Origin: Hallella seregens ATCC 51272
Lineage (GTDB): Bacteria; Bacteroidota; Bacteroidia; Bacteroidales; Bacteroidaceae
Assembly: GCF_000518545.1 (NCBI RefSeq)
Contig: NZ_KI912451.1
Span: forward strand, 1 to 64,000
Length of the DNA stretch: 64,000 nucleotides
Direction of reading: 5' to 3'
Positions 9,031-17,187 of this stretch are shown piece after piece (position 1 is the first letter of the stretch; each line of letters starts with the position of its first letter). The notes under the pieces are model-generated. The model was not told the origin of the DNA, ran no database searches, and saw nothing but the letters and a program-made list of their open reading frames with translations. The position numbers and the translations under genes are program-made.

Positions 9031-10095
9031 ATGACAAAGAGAATCTTGATTGATCTGTCCCACTTGGGCTCGTTTTGTGGTTTTGGCAACATCTGCGACA
9101 ACTATGCTCCACGCATTGCCCGCGCCGACTTGGGTGACGTGAGGCTTGTGCTGATGGTGCCCGAACGCTACGTGGGAGCCTTTGGCGACGGCGTGGACTA
9201 CGTGGCACGCGAGCACGCTCTGCGCGACCTGCACCGGCTCAACGCCCATATCGACCTGTGGCACTCCACCGATCAGCTCTTCGGATTCCGGCTGCCCATG
9301 AAGGGAACCAAGTATCTTCTCACCGTGCACGACCTGAATTTCCTCTACGAGAAGAAGCACGTGCACAAGCTGAAATACGTTCTTCGCATGTATTTCCGCC
9401 TACGCCACAGCGACTATATCACCACCATTTCCAACTATGCACGCGACGACGTGAAGGCCCACTACCGGGTGGACAGCAAGTTCAAGGGGGTGATATACAA
9501 CGGAATACAGGACATGGACATGAGCAACATGCGCAAGCCCGACTTCATTGCCGACGAAAACGAGAAGTTTTTCTTCACCATTGGCCAAATCCGCGAGAAG
9601 AAAAACTTCCACAAGCTGGTGCCCATGATGAAGCATTTCCCCGACCACAAGCTCTACATCTGCGGCGACAAGCACTTCCGTTTCTCCCGCGAGCACCTTA
9701 TTCCCCTCGTCGAAAAGACGGGCGAGGGCCGTGTGGTGCTCACCGGAAAGATTACCGACGCGGAGAAACAATGGATGTATGCCCACGCCCAGGCCTTTCT
9801 CTTTCCCAGCCGTCTGGAGGGTTTCGGGCTGCCGGTGCTCGAGGCCATGCGCTTCGGTTGCCGCGTATTCTCCTCGCGCATGAGCAGTCTGCCCGAGGTG
9901 TGCGGCCCGCACGCCTGCTACTTCGACAGCCTGGAGCCCCAGGCTATGGCCGATGTGGTGAGGGCCGAAGTGGCCCGTTGGGACCGCGACGGCGAGGAGG
10001 CCCGAGCCGCCCGGACGTATTCCGAGGGCTTCACCTACGAGAAATACACCCAGGCCTACGTCAGTCTTTACAAACGCTTGCTGGCAGAAGGCTGA
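9031..10095 (+). CDS. Glycosyltransferase family 4 (GT-B)
   Basis: A 354-residue retaining glycosyltransferase. The Rossmann-like N-terminal half carries YLLTVHDLNFLYEKKH. The C-terminal half carries FTIGQIREKKNF and, near residue 262, EGFGLPVLEAMRFG, the EX7E motif of GT4 enzymes. No membrane segment. It probably adds a sugar to lipooligosaccharide or another surface glycan, given the glycan genes on both sides. Its last 35 bases overlap the 3' end of the convergent GT9 gene on the other strand. Confidence 0.85.
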   Translation: MTKRILIDLSHLGSFCGFGNICDNYAPRIARADLGDVRLVLMVPERYVGAFGDGVDYVAREHALRDLHRLNAHIDLWHSTDQLFGFRLPMKGTKYLLTVHDLNFLYEKKHVHKLKYVLRMYFRLRHSDYITTISNYARDDVKAHYRVDSKFKGVIYNGIQDMDMSNMRKPDFIADENEKFFFTIGQIREKKNFHKLVPMMKHFPDHKLYICGDKHFRFSREHLIPLVEKTGEGRVVLTGKITDAEKQWMYAHAQAFLFPSRLEGFGLPVLEAMRFGCRVFSSRMSSLPEVCGPHACYFDSLEPQAMADVVRAEVARWDRDGEEARAARTYSEGFTYEKYTQAYVSLYKRLLAEG

Positions 10096-11107
10096 ATGCT
10101 TTTTCGAGTTGTCGCCACACCTCTTCCTTGGTAATCATGTCGTAACGCCGGGCCGGCGGCAAGCCGTCGGTCGGCCCGAAGTCGTCGGCCGAGACGCCCT
10201 CGGCCGGTACTTCGTCCTGTGGAATCCAAGTGGATTTCAAGGAGTTGGGGGCGCAAATCACCAGCGACGGCTTTCCCGCTGCATGCACAATGTGGCGCGC
10301 CCCCCCCTCATTCCCGAAATAAAAACAGATGAAATGGGCCAGTGCGAAGAGCTCGCGCGGGCTGCGTGTCTGCACATCGATGAACACGTTGCGGCCGTCG
10401 GCCAGCCGGTTGTAGATGCGGCGGGCGTTGGTTTCTTCGGCTCCCGGGGCATAGTTGAAGATGATTTGTGCGTCGGGATAGCGGCCGGTGAACCGGTCGA
10501 TGACCCACGCCATGCGGTCTTCGGCCCAGGTCTTGCTGCTGAGTTTGGCCGTGACGCCCATCAGGATGATGGGCCGTGACAGGTCGAGGCCGCAGCCCTC
10601 GAGGTAGCTCCGCATGCTTTCCAGCTCGCGGGCAGTGATGCTTAGGCTGATGTGCCGGTCGCGCTGCAGGGGCCTGATGGCCTCGAGCGGCGCGGCCATG
10701 TTGATGTTATGGTCCACCATGCTGCCGCGGCCGCACTTGGGCAGCGTGTAGTTGGACATGAGACGGCTGTACCATTTGTCCACGGCGATGCGGTAGCGCG
10801 TCGACGGCGAGAAGAGCGCGAAGAGCTGTGAATAGAACGTAGTGAACTGGTCGATGATGACATCGTAGTGCTCGCGGTGTACAATCTGCCACACGCGGGG
10901 CAGGTATCGCGCCATGTTGTGTCGCTCGGCCTCGCTGAAGGCGTGGATGCGGCGAATGGCGGGATGGCCGGCCAGAAGCGGGGCTATGCGGTCGTTGAGC
11001 ACCAAGTCGATGCTGGCCTCGGGGAAAGTGGCGTGCAGCGTGTTGAAGAGGGGCGTGGAGAGCACGGTGTCTCCCAGCTGCCGAAATCTCACGATGAGTA
11101 TCTTCAT
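10061..11107 (-). CDS. Glycosyltransferase family 9 (heptosyltransferase-like)
   Basis: A 348-residue second GT9 protein, with the N-terminus MKILIVRFRQLGDTVLSTPL and the C-terminal donor-site region FYFGNEGGARHIVHAAGKPSLVIC. It is distinct in sequence from the GT9 encoded at 7681. Last gene of the minus-strand run that begins near 19.4 kb, 15 bases after the GT90 gene. Its 3' end overlaps that of the GT4 gene on the opposite strand by 35 bases, so the last codons of each are also antisense to the other. Probable role in core glycan assembly; the sugar is unknown. Confidence 0.87.
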   Translation of the reverse strand: MKILIVRFRQLGDTVLSTPLFNTLHATFPEASIDLVLNDRIAPLLAGHPAIRRIHAFSEAERHNMARYLPRVWQIVHREHYDVIIDQFTTFYSQLFALFSPSTRYRIAVDKWYSRLMSNYTLPKCGRGSMVDHNINMAAPLEAIRPLQRDRHISLSITARELESMRSYLEGCGLDLSRPIILMGVTAKLSSKTWAEDRMAWVIDRFTGRYPDAQIIFNYAPGAEETNARRIYNRLADGRNVFIDVQTRSPRELFALAHFICFYFGNEGGARHIVHAAGKPSLVICAPNSLKSTWIPQDEVPAEGVSADDFGPTDGLPPARRYDMITKEEVWRQLEKAFSLLPASVCKD

Positions 11108-11122
11108 GCGTCGGGAACAGGG

Positions 11123-12148
11123 TTAGCGGGTTGGGCCGAGAGGGCGGTAACCGGCGTTGGTGCGGGCGAAATAGCGGTCGAGCACCAGCAGCGAGACGAG
11201 GTCTTCGCGCGTCGGATGGCGAAACTGGTCGATGTAGGCGTGGGCGTTTTCAATGATGGTCTGGGCCTCGTCGGGGTGGGATATGTAGTGGTTGAGCTTG
11301 TCGATGAGGTCGCTGTAGTCGGGTTGCACCTCGATGTAGTGCACGTCGGGCTGCAGCGTTCCCTCCATGAACCAGGTCTCGCAGGTGGGTCGCGGCATCA
11401 CGGCGATGGAGTTGGACGACATGATCCACTTCAGGTTGCTGGCCACGTCGTTGCCTTCGAGCGACATGACGAACTTGTATTCCAGCTGCTCGCCGATGGT
11501 GAGCTTCGCCGAGTGCCACTGCGGATAGTTCTTGTCTATCACGCCCACGTCGCACAAGGGGTGGCCGTAGAACTTGCTCACAAAGTCGTACCGTCCCTGT
11601 TTCACCCGGTTGCACTGGCCCGAGTGCTGGGCTATGCGGCCGCGGAAAATGCAGCCGTCTTTCTTCTGTGCAAAGGTCTTGCGGTCGTCAACAAAGATAA
11701 AATGGCGCACCTTGTCGAGGTTGAGCAGCACCGAGCAGCGGTTGTCGCCCTGCAGGGGACGGCTCTTGGTGATGGCCGGCAACGGCAGGAGATAGTCCAC
11801 GTCGCCCTCTTCGAGCAGCCATCTGAGCCGTTGGGGGAACCAGCGGGCATACTGCATCGTGTCGAGATAGTACACCTTTTGCCGCGTCATGGGCTGCCGG
11901 CCCAGCGCGGTGGAGCGGGCCATGAAGTCGGCTTCGCAGAAAGGCGTGTCGGCGGTGAGCCGGCAATAGTAGTCGGCCCGCCGCAGAATGGCGTCGCGGT
12001 CGGGGCGGCTGTCGATGGCGCGCAGCCGGCGGGCGAGCCACGGGCGCAGGATGCAGCGGGGCGTATGGAGCCTGATGTAGCTGCGCAGATAGTAGAGCGC
12101 CTTGTTGTTCTTGCCGCTGTGGAGCGTGTAGTAGAGCTTTCGGTTCAT
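11123..12148 (-). CDS. Glycosyltransferase family 90 / lipopolysaccharide A protein-like
   Basis: A 341-residue protein related to the GT90 (CAP10/LpsA) family. Recognisable stretches are GCIFRGRIAQHS near the middle, KFVMSLEGNDVASNLKWIMSSNS, and MPRPTCETWFMEG followed by HYIEVQPDYSDL. The start at 12148 (MNRKLYYTLHSGK) is chosen because the in-frame Met 15 codons upstream would run into the preceding kinase gene. Gaps of 10 and 15 bases to its neighbours indicate one operon with the LPS kinase and GT9 genes. Likely a xylosyl- or glucosyltransferase on surface glycan; the donor is inferred from family only. Confidence 0.8.
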   Translation of the reverse strand: MNRKLYYTLHSGKNNKALYYLRSYIRLHTPRCILRPWLARRLRAIDSRPDRDAILRRADYYCRLTADTPFCEADFMARSTALGRQPMTRQKVYYLDTMQYARWFPQRLRWLLEEGDVDYLLPLPAITKSRPLQGDNRCSVLLNLDKVRHFIFVDDRKTFAQKKDGCIFRGRIAQHSGQCNRVKQGRYDFVSKFYGHPLCDVGVIDKNYPQWHSAKLTIGEQLEYKFVMSLEGNDVASNLKWIMSSNSIAVMPRPTCETWFMEGTLQPDVHYIEVQPDYSDLIDKLNHYISHPDEAQTIIENAHAYIDQFRHPTREDLVSLLVLDRYFARTNAGYRPLGPTR

Positions 12149-12158
12149 GGGAGGAGGG

Positions 12159-12905
12159 TTAAAGGTCGAAAGGAACAGGGTGTTTCCGGGCAAAGTGCGC
12201 CCAGAAACGGGCCCGCTCGCGCAGCATGTAGGCCACGGCTTGGGCGGGGTCGGCGTGGCGCAATGTGGCGTAGCGGGCGGCCAGCAACTCGCTGAACCGC
12301 CGTGGGCCCCAGAAGCGCCGCATGTTGTAGAGCCCCTGGCGCAGACTCACGGGCCCGAAGTGCATGCGGTTGATGTCGACCAATGCGAAGTGGTAGCCCG
12401 CCTCGTCGCGCGTCCAGAGCACGTTGCCGGGCGTGTAGTCCTTGTGCATCACACCCTTGAGGTGCATGTCGGCGGAGAAGGTTGCCAGGGCTTCGGCCAG
12501 TGCCTCATAGCTGCCTTCGGGGGCGTTGCCCACCTCATAGAGCGTGTGTTCGTAGGGACATTGCACGCTCACGAAGTAGCTGTAGCCCAGCAGATGGAGC
12601 GTTCCCCGCTCTTCCATCACGGCGATGGGCTCGGGTGTTTCGATGCCCCGAGCGAGCAGCTTGAAAGGGTATTCGTAGGCCCGCCGACACTTGGGCTTGC
12701 GCAGGTTCCAGGAGTATATGAGGCGGTTGGGGCCGTGGGGCACGTGGTAGCGCTTCACGTTGACGAGCGTTCCGTCGGGTGCCCGCATCACCTTGATGAC
12801 GTTGCGGGCACGGTAAATCTCGTGGCCCTCGTGGTCGAAGCGGCTGGGTATGCGGGCAATGAAGTCGTGCAGCGACGCGTATTTCGGGTTGATGACGATG
12901 TGCAT
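12159..12905 (-). CDS. Lipopolysaccharide kinase (Kdo/WaaP-type) family protein
   Basis: A 248-residue protein kinase-like fold of the LPS kinase family, which phosphorylates sugars of the inner core. The catalytic loop HKDYTPGNVLW and the metal-binding DINRM, equivalent to the DFG position, are both present in the second half. No membrane segment. Its place between the aldo/keto reductase and GT90 genes, with 10-28 base gaps, supports a role in lipooligosaccharide core modification. Confidence 0.82.
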   Translation of the reverse strand: MHIVINPKYASLHDFIARIPSRFDHEGHEIYRARNVIKVMRAPDGTLVNVKRYHVPHGPNRLIYSWNLRKPKCRRAYEYPFKLLARGIETPEPIAVMEERGTLHLLGYSYFVSVQCPYEHTLYEVGNAPEGSYEALAEALATFSADMHLKGVMHKDYTPGNVLWTRDEAGYHFALVDINRMHFGPVSLRQGLYNMRRFWGPRRFSELLAARYATLRHADPAQAVAYMLRERARFWAHFARKHPVPFDL

Positions 12906-12933
12906 GGTCGGTTAGGGCGGGGCCTCGCGGCCC

Positions 12934-13932
12934 TTAAAAGTCGAAGGGCTCGGCGTGGATGGCCTTGAGGTTCTTGGCCAACTGCTCGGGACTGCTGGCT
13001 CCTGCGAGCACGCTGGTGATGCCGGGCTGGTGCAATATCCAGGCCAGGGCCATCTCGGCCAGCGTTTCTCCGCGCGTGGCGGCCGTGACGTTGAGCTGCT
13101 GCAAGCGGGTGAGCAGCTCGGGGGTGAGCTGTTCGCGCTTCAGGAATTTGCCGACGGCCATGCGCGAGTCGTCGGGCACGCCGTGCAGATAACGGTCGGT
13201 GAGCAGGCCCTGGGCCAGTGGCGAGAAGCTGACGAAGCCGATGCCCGCGTCGCGGCAATAGTCGAGAATGCCCTCCTCGATGGGGCCGCGGTCGAGCAAA
13301 TTGATGCGTCCCTGATAGACAAGCAGGGGCACATCGTGGGTGAGCAGGTAGGCATGGGCCGTCTTCAGCGCCTCCAACGGCCAGCGGGAGAGGCCCACAT
13401 AGAGGGCCTTGCCCTGGCGCACGATGTCGACCAAGGCCTGCAACGTCTCTTCGAGAGGCGTTTCCGGGTCGTAGCGGTGGCTGTAGAACAGGTCCACGTA
13501 GTCCATGTTCATGCGGCGAAGACTCTGGTCGAGGCTGGCCATGAGGTGCTTGCGCGAGCCCCAGTTGCCGTAGGGGCCGGGCCAAATGTCGTAGCCGGCC
13601 TTGGTGGCAATGAAGAGTTCGTCGCGATGCGGACGGAAATCGTCGGTCATCAGACGGCCCAATGTCTCCTCGGCCGAGCCGTAGGGAGGGCCGTAATTGT
13701 TGGCCAAATCGAAGTGAGTCACGCCGTGGTCGAAGGCGTAGTGGGCGATGGCGCGTGCGCGTTCGTAGGAGTCACCGCTGCCGAAATTGTGCCAGAAGCC
13801 CAGGCTCACCTTGGGCAACAGCACGCCCGAGCGGCCGCATCGGCGGTAGAGGGCGGGGGCATCGTCGTACCGGGTCTCGGCCGGCGTGTAGGCTTTGCGG
13901 AGTTCCATCTCCTTGATTGTTCTTCCTGTCAT
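12934..13932 (-). CDS. Aldo/keto reductase, L-glyceraldehyde 3-phosphate reductase-like
   Basis: A 332-residue NADPH-dependent oxidoreductase most like the YghZ group, which reduces L-glyceraldehyde 3-phosphate and methylglyoxal. The catalytic tetrad is visible in order: Asp and Tyr in FDLANNYG, Lys in IATKAGYDIWPGPYG and His in LFYSHRYDPETP. The C-terminal cofactor site reads ITSVLAGASSPEQL. An alternative start 8 codons downstream at 13908 is equally possible. It lies between ispG and the LPS kinase gene, 28 bases before the latter; a link to glycan synthesis is not evident. Confidence 0.87.
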   Translation of the reverse strand: MTGRTIKEMELRKAYTPAETRYDDAPALYRRCGRSGVLLPKVSLGFWHNFGSGDSYERARAIAHYAFDHGVTHFDLANNYGPPYGSAEETLGRLMTDDFRPHRDELFIATKAGYDIWPGPYGNWGSRKHLMASLDQSLRRMNMDYVDLFYSHRYDPETPLEETLQALVDIVRQGKALYVGLSRWPLEALKTAHAYLLTHDVPLLVYQGRINLLDRGPIEEGILDYCRDAGIGFVSFSPLAQGLLTDRYLHGVPDDSRMAVGKFLKREQLTPELLTRLQQLNVTAATRGETLAEMALAWILHQPGITSVLAGASSPEQLAKNLKAIHAEPFDF

Positions 13933-14020
13933 GGTGTATGGCGTTGATGAGGGATTGCGAATCTGGGGTTGGAGGGGTGTGGACGGGGGATTGGAGAGTT
14001 GTGAATAGGAGTCCGGCGGG

Positions 14021-16012
14021 TCACGATTGCCGGCGGCGGTCGTTCTCGATGAGCTGCAGCAGACGGTCCACGGCCTCCTCCTCGGGGATGTTTTTCTCCA
14101 CGCACTCCTGCCGGCGGTAGAGCGAAACGCGGTGGGGGCCGGCCCCCACGTAGCCGTAGTCGGCGTCGGCCATCTCGCCGGGACCGTTCACGATGCATCC
14201 CATGATGCCTATCTTGAGGCCTTTCATGGCGGTTGTGGCCTGGCGAATGCGGGCTATGGTCTCGCGCAAGTCGTAGAGCGTGCGGCCGCATCCCGGGCAG
14301 CTGATGTACTCGGTCTTGCTTGTACGCAGGCGTGCGGCCTGTAGAATGCCGAACGCCGTGTCGGTGATGTCGGCCGTGCCGACGCTTCCTTCGTTCATGA
14401 GCCAGATGCCGTCGGTGAGCCCGTCAATCATCAGGGCGCCCATGTCGGCGGCTGCCCGGAGCTGGAACTCCTCCTTGTCGTTGAGCCGGTACATCTGGGC
14501 GAAGACCACGGGATTGGTTACTCCGGCCGCCATCATTTCGTGGACGAGGGCCCGCTGCTCGCCAAGCCGGTTCTGATGGTTGCTTGTACACACCACCACC
14601 ACCTCGGGATGAGCCTTAAGGCAGGGGAGATACTCCTCGCTGGGCGTGCCGAATTGCAGCACGAGAAACTTCATCTTGGCTTGCACCAGGCCAATGAACG
14701 GCATGGCCATAACGGGGAAAATGGGGTAGAATGTGGCTCCTCCGTGGGTCACGACGGCCTTGTCGCTGCCGGTTGCAGCCTCGTTTGTCTCATTTCCGGC
14801 CTCGTTTGCCTCATTTCCGGTGGTGGCGGGAGTCGTTTGGCCCTGTTGTTGGAGCCGGGCGTAGAGCTGATAGTCCACGATATACCTCTGTCCGGGCACG
14901 ATTTGCTCGGGCAATGTGCCGCCCGCATAGAGGAAATCGGCCTTGGGCTTGCCGCTCGTTGCAGACTGGGCTGCGTCACAAGCAGCATCTTCCCTCCCGT
15001 TGGAGGGGTCTGGGGAGGCCCCGATGACAATGGGAACATGGTGTCCACCGACGATGTCCACGGGCTGGGTGTGTCGGCGTTCGGGGTGCAACCAGTCGAA
15101 ATTGGCGTAGGTTTCGCCCGGAATGACGAGGTGGCCGGCCTTGCGCCCCACGTAGTCGGCCAGATGGCGGGCCACGGGAATCTCGGCCTCGGGCTCCTCA
15201 GAGAGCGACACGCGGATGGTGTCGCCGATGCCGTCGGCCAGCAGAGCCCCGATGCCCACCGCGCTCTTGATGCGCCCGTCCTCGCCCTCGCCGGCCTCGG
15301 TAACGCCTAAATGCAGGGGGTAGTGCATGTCTTCGGCCTCCATCCGGGCCACAAGCAGACGCACCGACCGCACCATCACCACCGTGTTGCTGGCTTTGAT
15401 GGAGATGACCACGTCGGCAAACTGCTCGCGCCGGCAGATGCGCAGGAACTCCATACAGCTTTCTACGATGCCCTCGGGCGTGTCGCCGTAGCGGTTTCGG
15501 ATACGATCGGAGAGCGAACCGTGGTTCACACCGATGCGGATGGCCGTGTGGTTGGCCTTGCAGATGTTGAGGAACGGCACGAAACGGGCTTCTATCTTTT
15601 GCAGTTCCTGCGCGTATTCCTCGTCGGTGTACTCCAGCTTGACGAAGCGTCGGGCGGGATCAACGTAGTTGCCGGGGTTGACACGCACCTTCTCTGCGTA
15701 CCTCGCCGCCACGTCGGCCACGTTCGGATTGAAGTGGACATCGGCCACAAGGGGCGTGCTGAAGCCGTCGGCACGGATGCCGGCATTGATGTTTTTGAGG
15801 TTCTCGGCCTCGCGAATGCCCTGCGTGGTGAGGCGCACGAGCTCGCCTCCGGCCTTGATAATGCGCTCCGATTGGGCCACACTGGCCTCCGTGTCGTTGG
15901 TATCGGTGGTGGTCATCGACTGGATTCGCACCGGGTTGCCGCCGCCCATGCCGAGCGCGCCCACGTGCACTTCGGTGGTTTCGCGCCGTCGATAGTTGAA
16001 CAAGTCTATCAT
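14021..16012 (-). CDS. ispG: 4-hydroxy-3-methylbut-2-en-1-yl diphosphate synthase, long form
   Basis: Iron-sulfur enzyme of the MEP isoprenoid pathway that turns MEcPP into HMBPP. The 663-residue protein is the long type known from Bacteroidota, chlamydiae and plants: TIM barrel at about 1-300, inserted middle domain at about 310-530, and the 4Fe-4S domain at the C-terminus with CPGCGRTLYDL and MGCIVNGPGEMADADYGYVG. The middle domain carries two stretches that look like DNA repeats entered in frame: residues near 335 (PDPSNGRED), from a GC-rich hairpin repeat, and residues near 400-415, a 7-residue tandem (NEANEAG, NETNEAA) from a 21-bp duplication. 25 bases after purE. Confidence 0.95.
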   Translation of the reverse strand: MIDLFNYRRRETTEVHVGALGMGGGNPVRIQSMTTTDTNDTEASVAQSERIIKAGGELVRLTTQGIREAENLKNINAGIRADGFSTPLVADVHFNPNVADVAARYAEKVRVNPGNYVDPARRFVKLEYTDEEYAQELQKIEARFVPFLNICKANHTAIRIGVNHGSLSDRIRNRYGDTPEGIVESCMEFLRICRREQFADVVISIKASNTVVMVRSVRLLVARMEAEDMHYPLHLGVTEAGEGEDGRIKSAVGIGALLADGIGDTIRVSLSEEPEAEIPVARHLADYVGRKAGHLVIPGETYANFDWLHPERRHTQPVDIVGGHHVPIVIGASPDPSNGREDAACDAAQSATSGKPKADFLYAGGTLPEQIVPGQRYIVDYQLYARLQQQGQTTPATTGNEANEAGNETNEAATGSDKAVVTHGGATFYPIFPVMAMPFIGLVQAKMKFLVLQFGTPSEEYLPCLKAHPEVVVVCTSNHQNRLGEQRALVHEMMAAGVTNPVVFAQMYRLNDKEEFQLRAAADMGALMIDGLTDGIWLMNEGSVGTADITDTAFGILQAARLRTSKTEYISCPGCGRTLYDLRETIARIRQATTAMKGLKIGIMGCIVNGPGEMADADYGYVGAGPHRVSLYRRQECVEKNIPEEEAVDRLLQLIENDRRRQS
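14989..15020. repeat. GC-rich dispersed hairpin repeat inside ispG
   Basis: The pattern TCCCTCCCGTTGGAGGGG followed by a TGGGGAGG-like end recurs, with variation, at 27001-27036, 46998-47033 and near 55081-55111. Here it is in frame and encodes PDPSNGRED in the variable middle domain of IspG. Confidence 0.55.
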
Positions 16013-16037
16013 ATGCTTTGCGTTTGAGGGCCTACGC

Positions 16038-16547
16038 TCAGTTGCATTTGTACTCGTAGTCCTTGATGGCAGCGAGCTCTGCGTTGGCCTTTTCTATCTT
16101 TTGGCCGAGGCCCGACTTCCAGTCGGCGACCTTGGCAGCCACTTCTTCGTCGGCGATGGCTATCATTTCGGCCGCCAGCACGGCCGCATTCTGGGCCGCA
16201 TTGACGCCCACCGTGGCCACGGGGATGCCCGGCGGCATCTGGATGATGCTGAGCATCGCGTCGAGACCGTCGAGCATTCCCTTGACGGGCACGCCGATGA
16301 CCGGCAGCGGCGTGGAGGCCGCGATGACACCGGGCAGGGCTGCCGCCATGCCGGCCGCCGCAATGATGACCTTGATGCCACGGCCCTTGGCTTCGCGGGC
16401 AAACCGTTCTACGGCCTCGGGCGTGCGGTGGGCGGAGAGCGCGTTCACCTCGAAGGGAATCTGTTGGTCGTTCAGCCAATTGCAAGCTTTCTCCATAACG
16501 GGCAGGTCGCTTGTGGAACCCATGATGATGCTGATAACTGGTTTCAT
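16038..16547 (-). CDS. purE: N5-carboxyaminoimidazole ribonucleotide mutase
   Basis: A 169-residue enzyme of purine biosynthesis that moves the carboxyl group of N5-CAIR to give CAIR. Class I PurE motifs are clear: IIMGSTSDLPVMEKA at the N-terminus, the SAHRTPE loop near residue 38, and IIAAAGMAAALPGV followed by PVIGVPVKG. Length is typical. It lies 27 bases after the PAP2 gene and 25 before ispG, within the long minus-strand run. Confidence 0.97.
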   Translation of the reverse strand: MKPVISIIMGSTSDLPVMEKACNWLNDQQIPFEVNALSAHRTPEAVERFAREAKGRGIKVIIAAAGMAAALPGVIAASTPLPVIGVPVKGMLDGLDAMLSIIQMPPGIPVATVGVNAAQNAAVLAAEMIAIADEEVAAKVADWKSGLGQKIEKANAELAAIKDYEYKCN

Positions 16548-16574
16548 GTCGTGTATGCTTTGAAATTTACGCGT

Positions 16575-17186
16575 TTATATAATCATCCAGAACCCGGCAA
16601 CCATGCCTACGAGGAACCCGGCCACCACTTGCATGAGCGTGTGCTGGCGCAAAATCATGCGGCTGCTGCCTACCATGCCGGCGATGATGAGGATGACGCA
16701 GAACCACCACAGGGGATTGAAGGCGAAGATGACCGAGAAAGCCAGCAGCGCCCCCTCGAATCCGCCGATGGCTGCGGTGTGGGTGGAAATCTTCCACCAC
16801 ACATTGATGACGGCGCAAACTACTTGAATAACCAGCGCCGCCACCAGAATGTTGGCCATGAACTGGGGTATGCGCATCATGCTCATGAGGTAGTAGCAGG
16901 CGAAGTAGCAGAGGATGGCTATAATATAAGGTACCATTCGCCGCTCCTTGCGCCCCAGTTCGAGGGGCGTCCAACCCTGATAACGGCGGTAGCCGTGGAT
17001 GAGAAGGGTGGGCAAAAGAATGGTGAACAGATAGACCATGCCCACTACCATGAGCTTGTATTGCCAGGGCATGAGGCTCATGTAACTGAACATAAACAGG
17101 GCAATGAGGCCTACCAGCGGCAGGTAGAACGGGGTGAGCAGCATGCTCATCACGCGTGCCGTGAGGATGATATTCTTTTCTTTCAT
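16575..17186 (-). CDS. PAP2 family membrane phosphatase-like protein
   Basis: A 203-residue integral membrane protein with about six hydrophobic segments. The C-terminal half shows KISTHTAAIGG and SSRMILRQHTLMQVVAGFLVG, reduced versions of the PAP2 phosphatase motifs (SxxxH-like and SRxxxxxHxxxxVxxG). It may dephosphorylate an isoprenoid or lipid phosphate, but the first PAP2 motif is weak, so activity is uncertain. It begins one base after the rpoN stop codon, which suggests coupled translation. Confidence 0.75.
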   Translation of the reverse strand: MKEKNIILTARVMSMLLTPFYLPLVGLIALFMFSYMSLMPWQYKLMVVGMVYLFTILLPTLLIHGYRRYQGWTPLELGRKERRMVPYIIAILCYFACYYLMSMMRIPQFMANILVAALVIQVVCAVINVWWKISTHTAAIGGFEGALLAFSVIFAFNPLWWFCVILIIAGMVGSSRMILRQHTLMQVVAGFLVGMVAGFWMII

Positions 17187-17187
17187 G

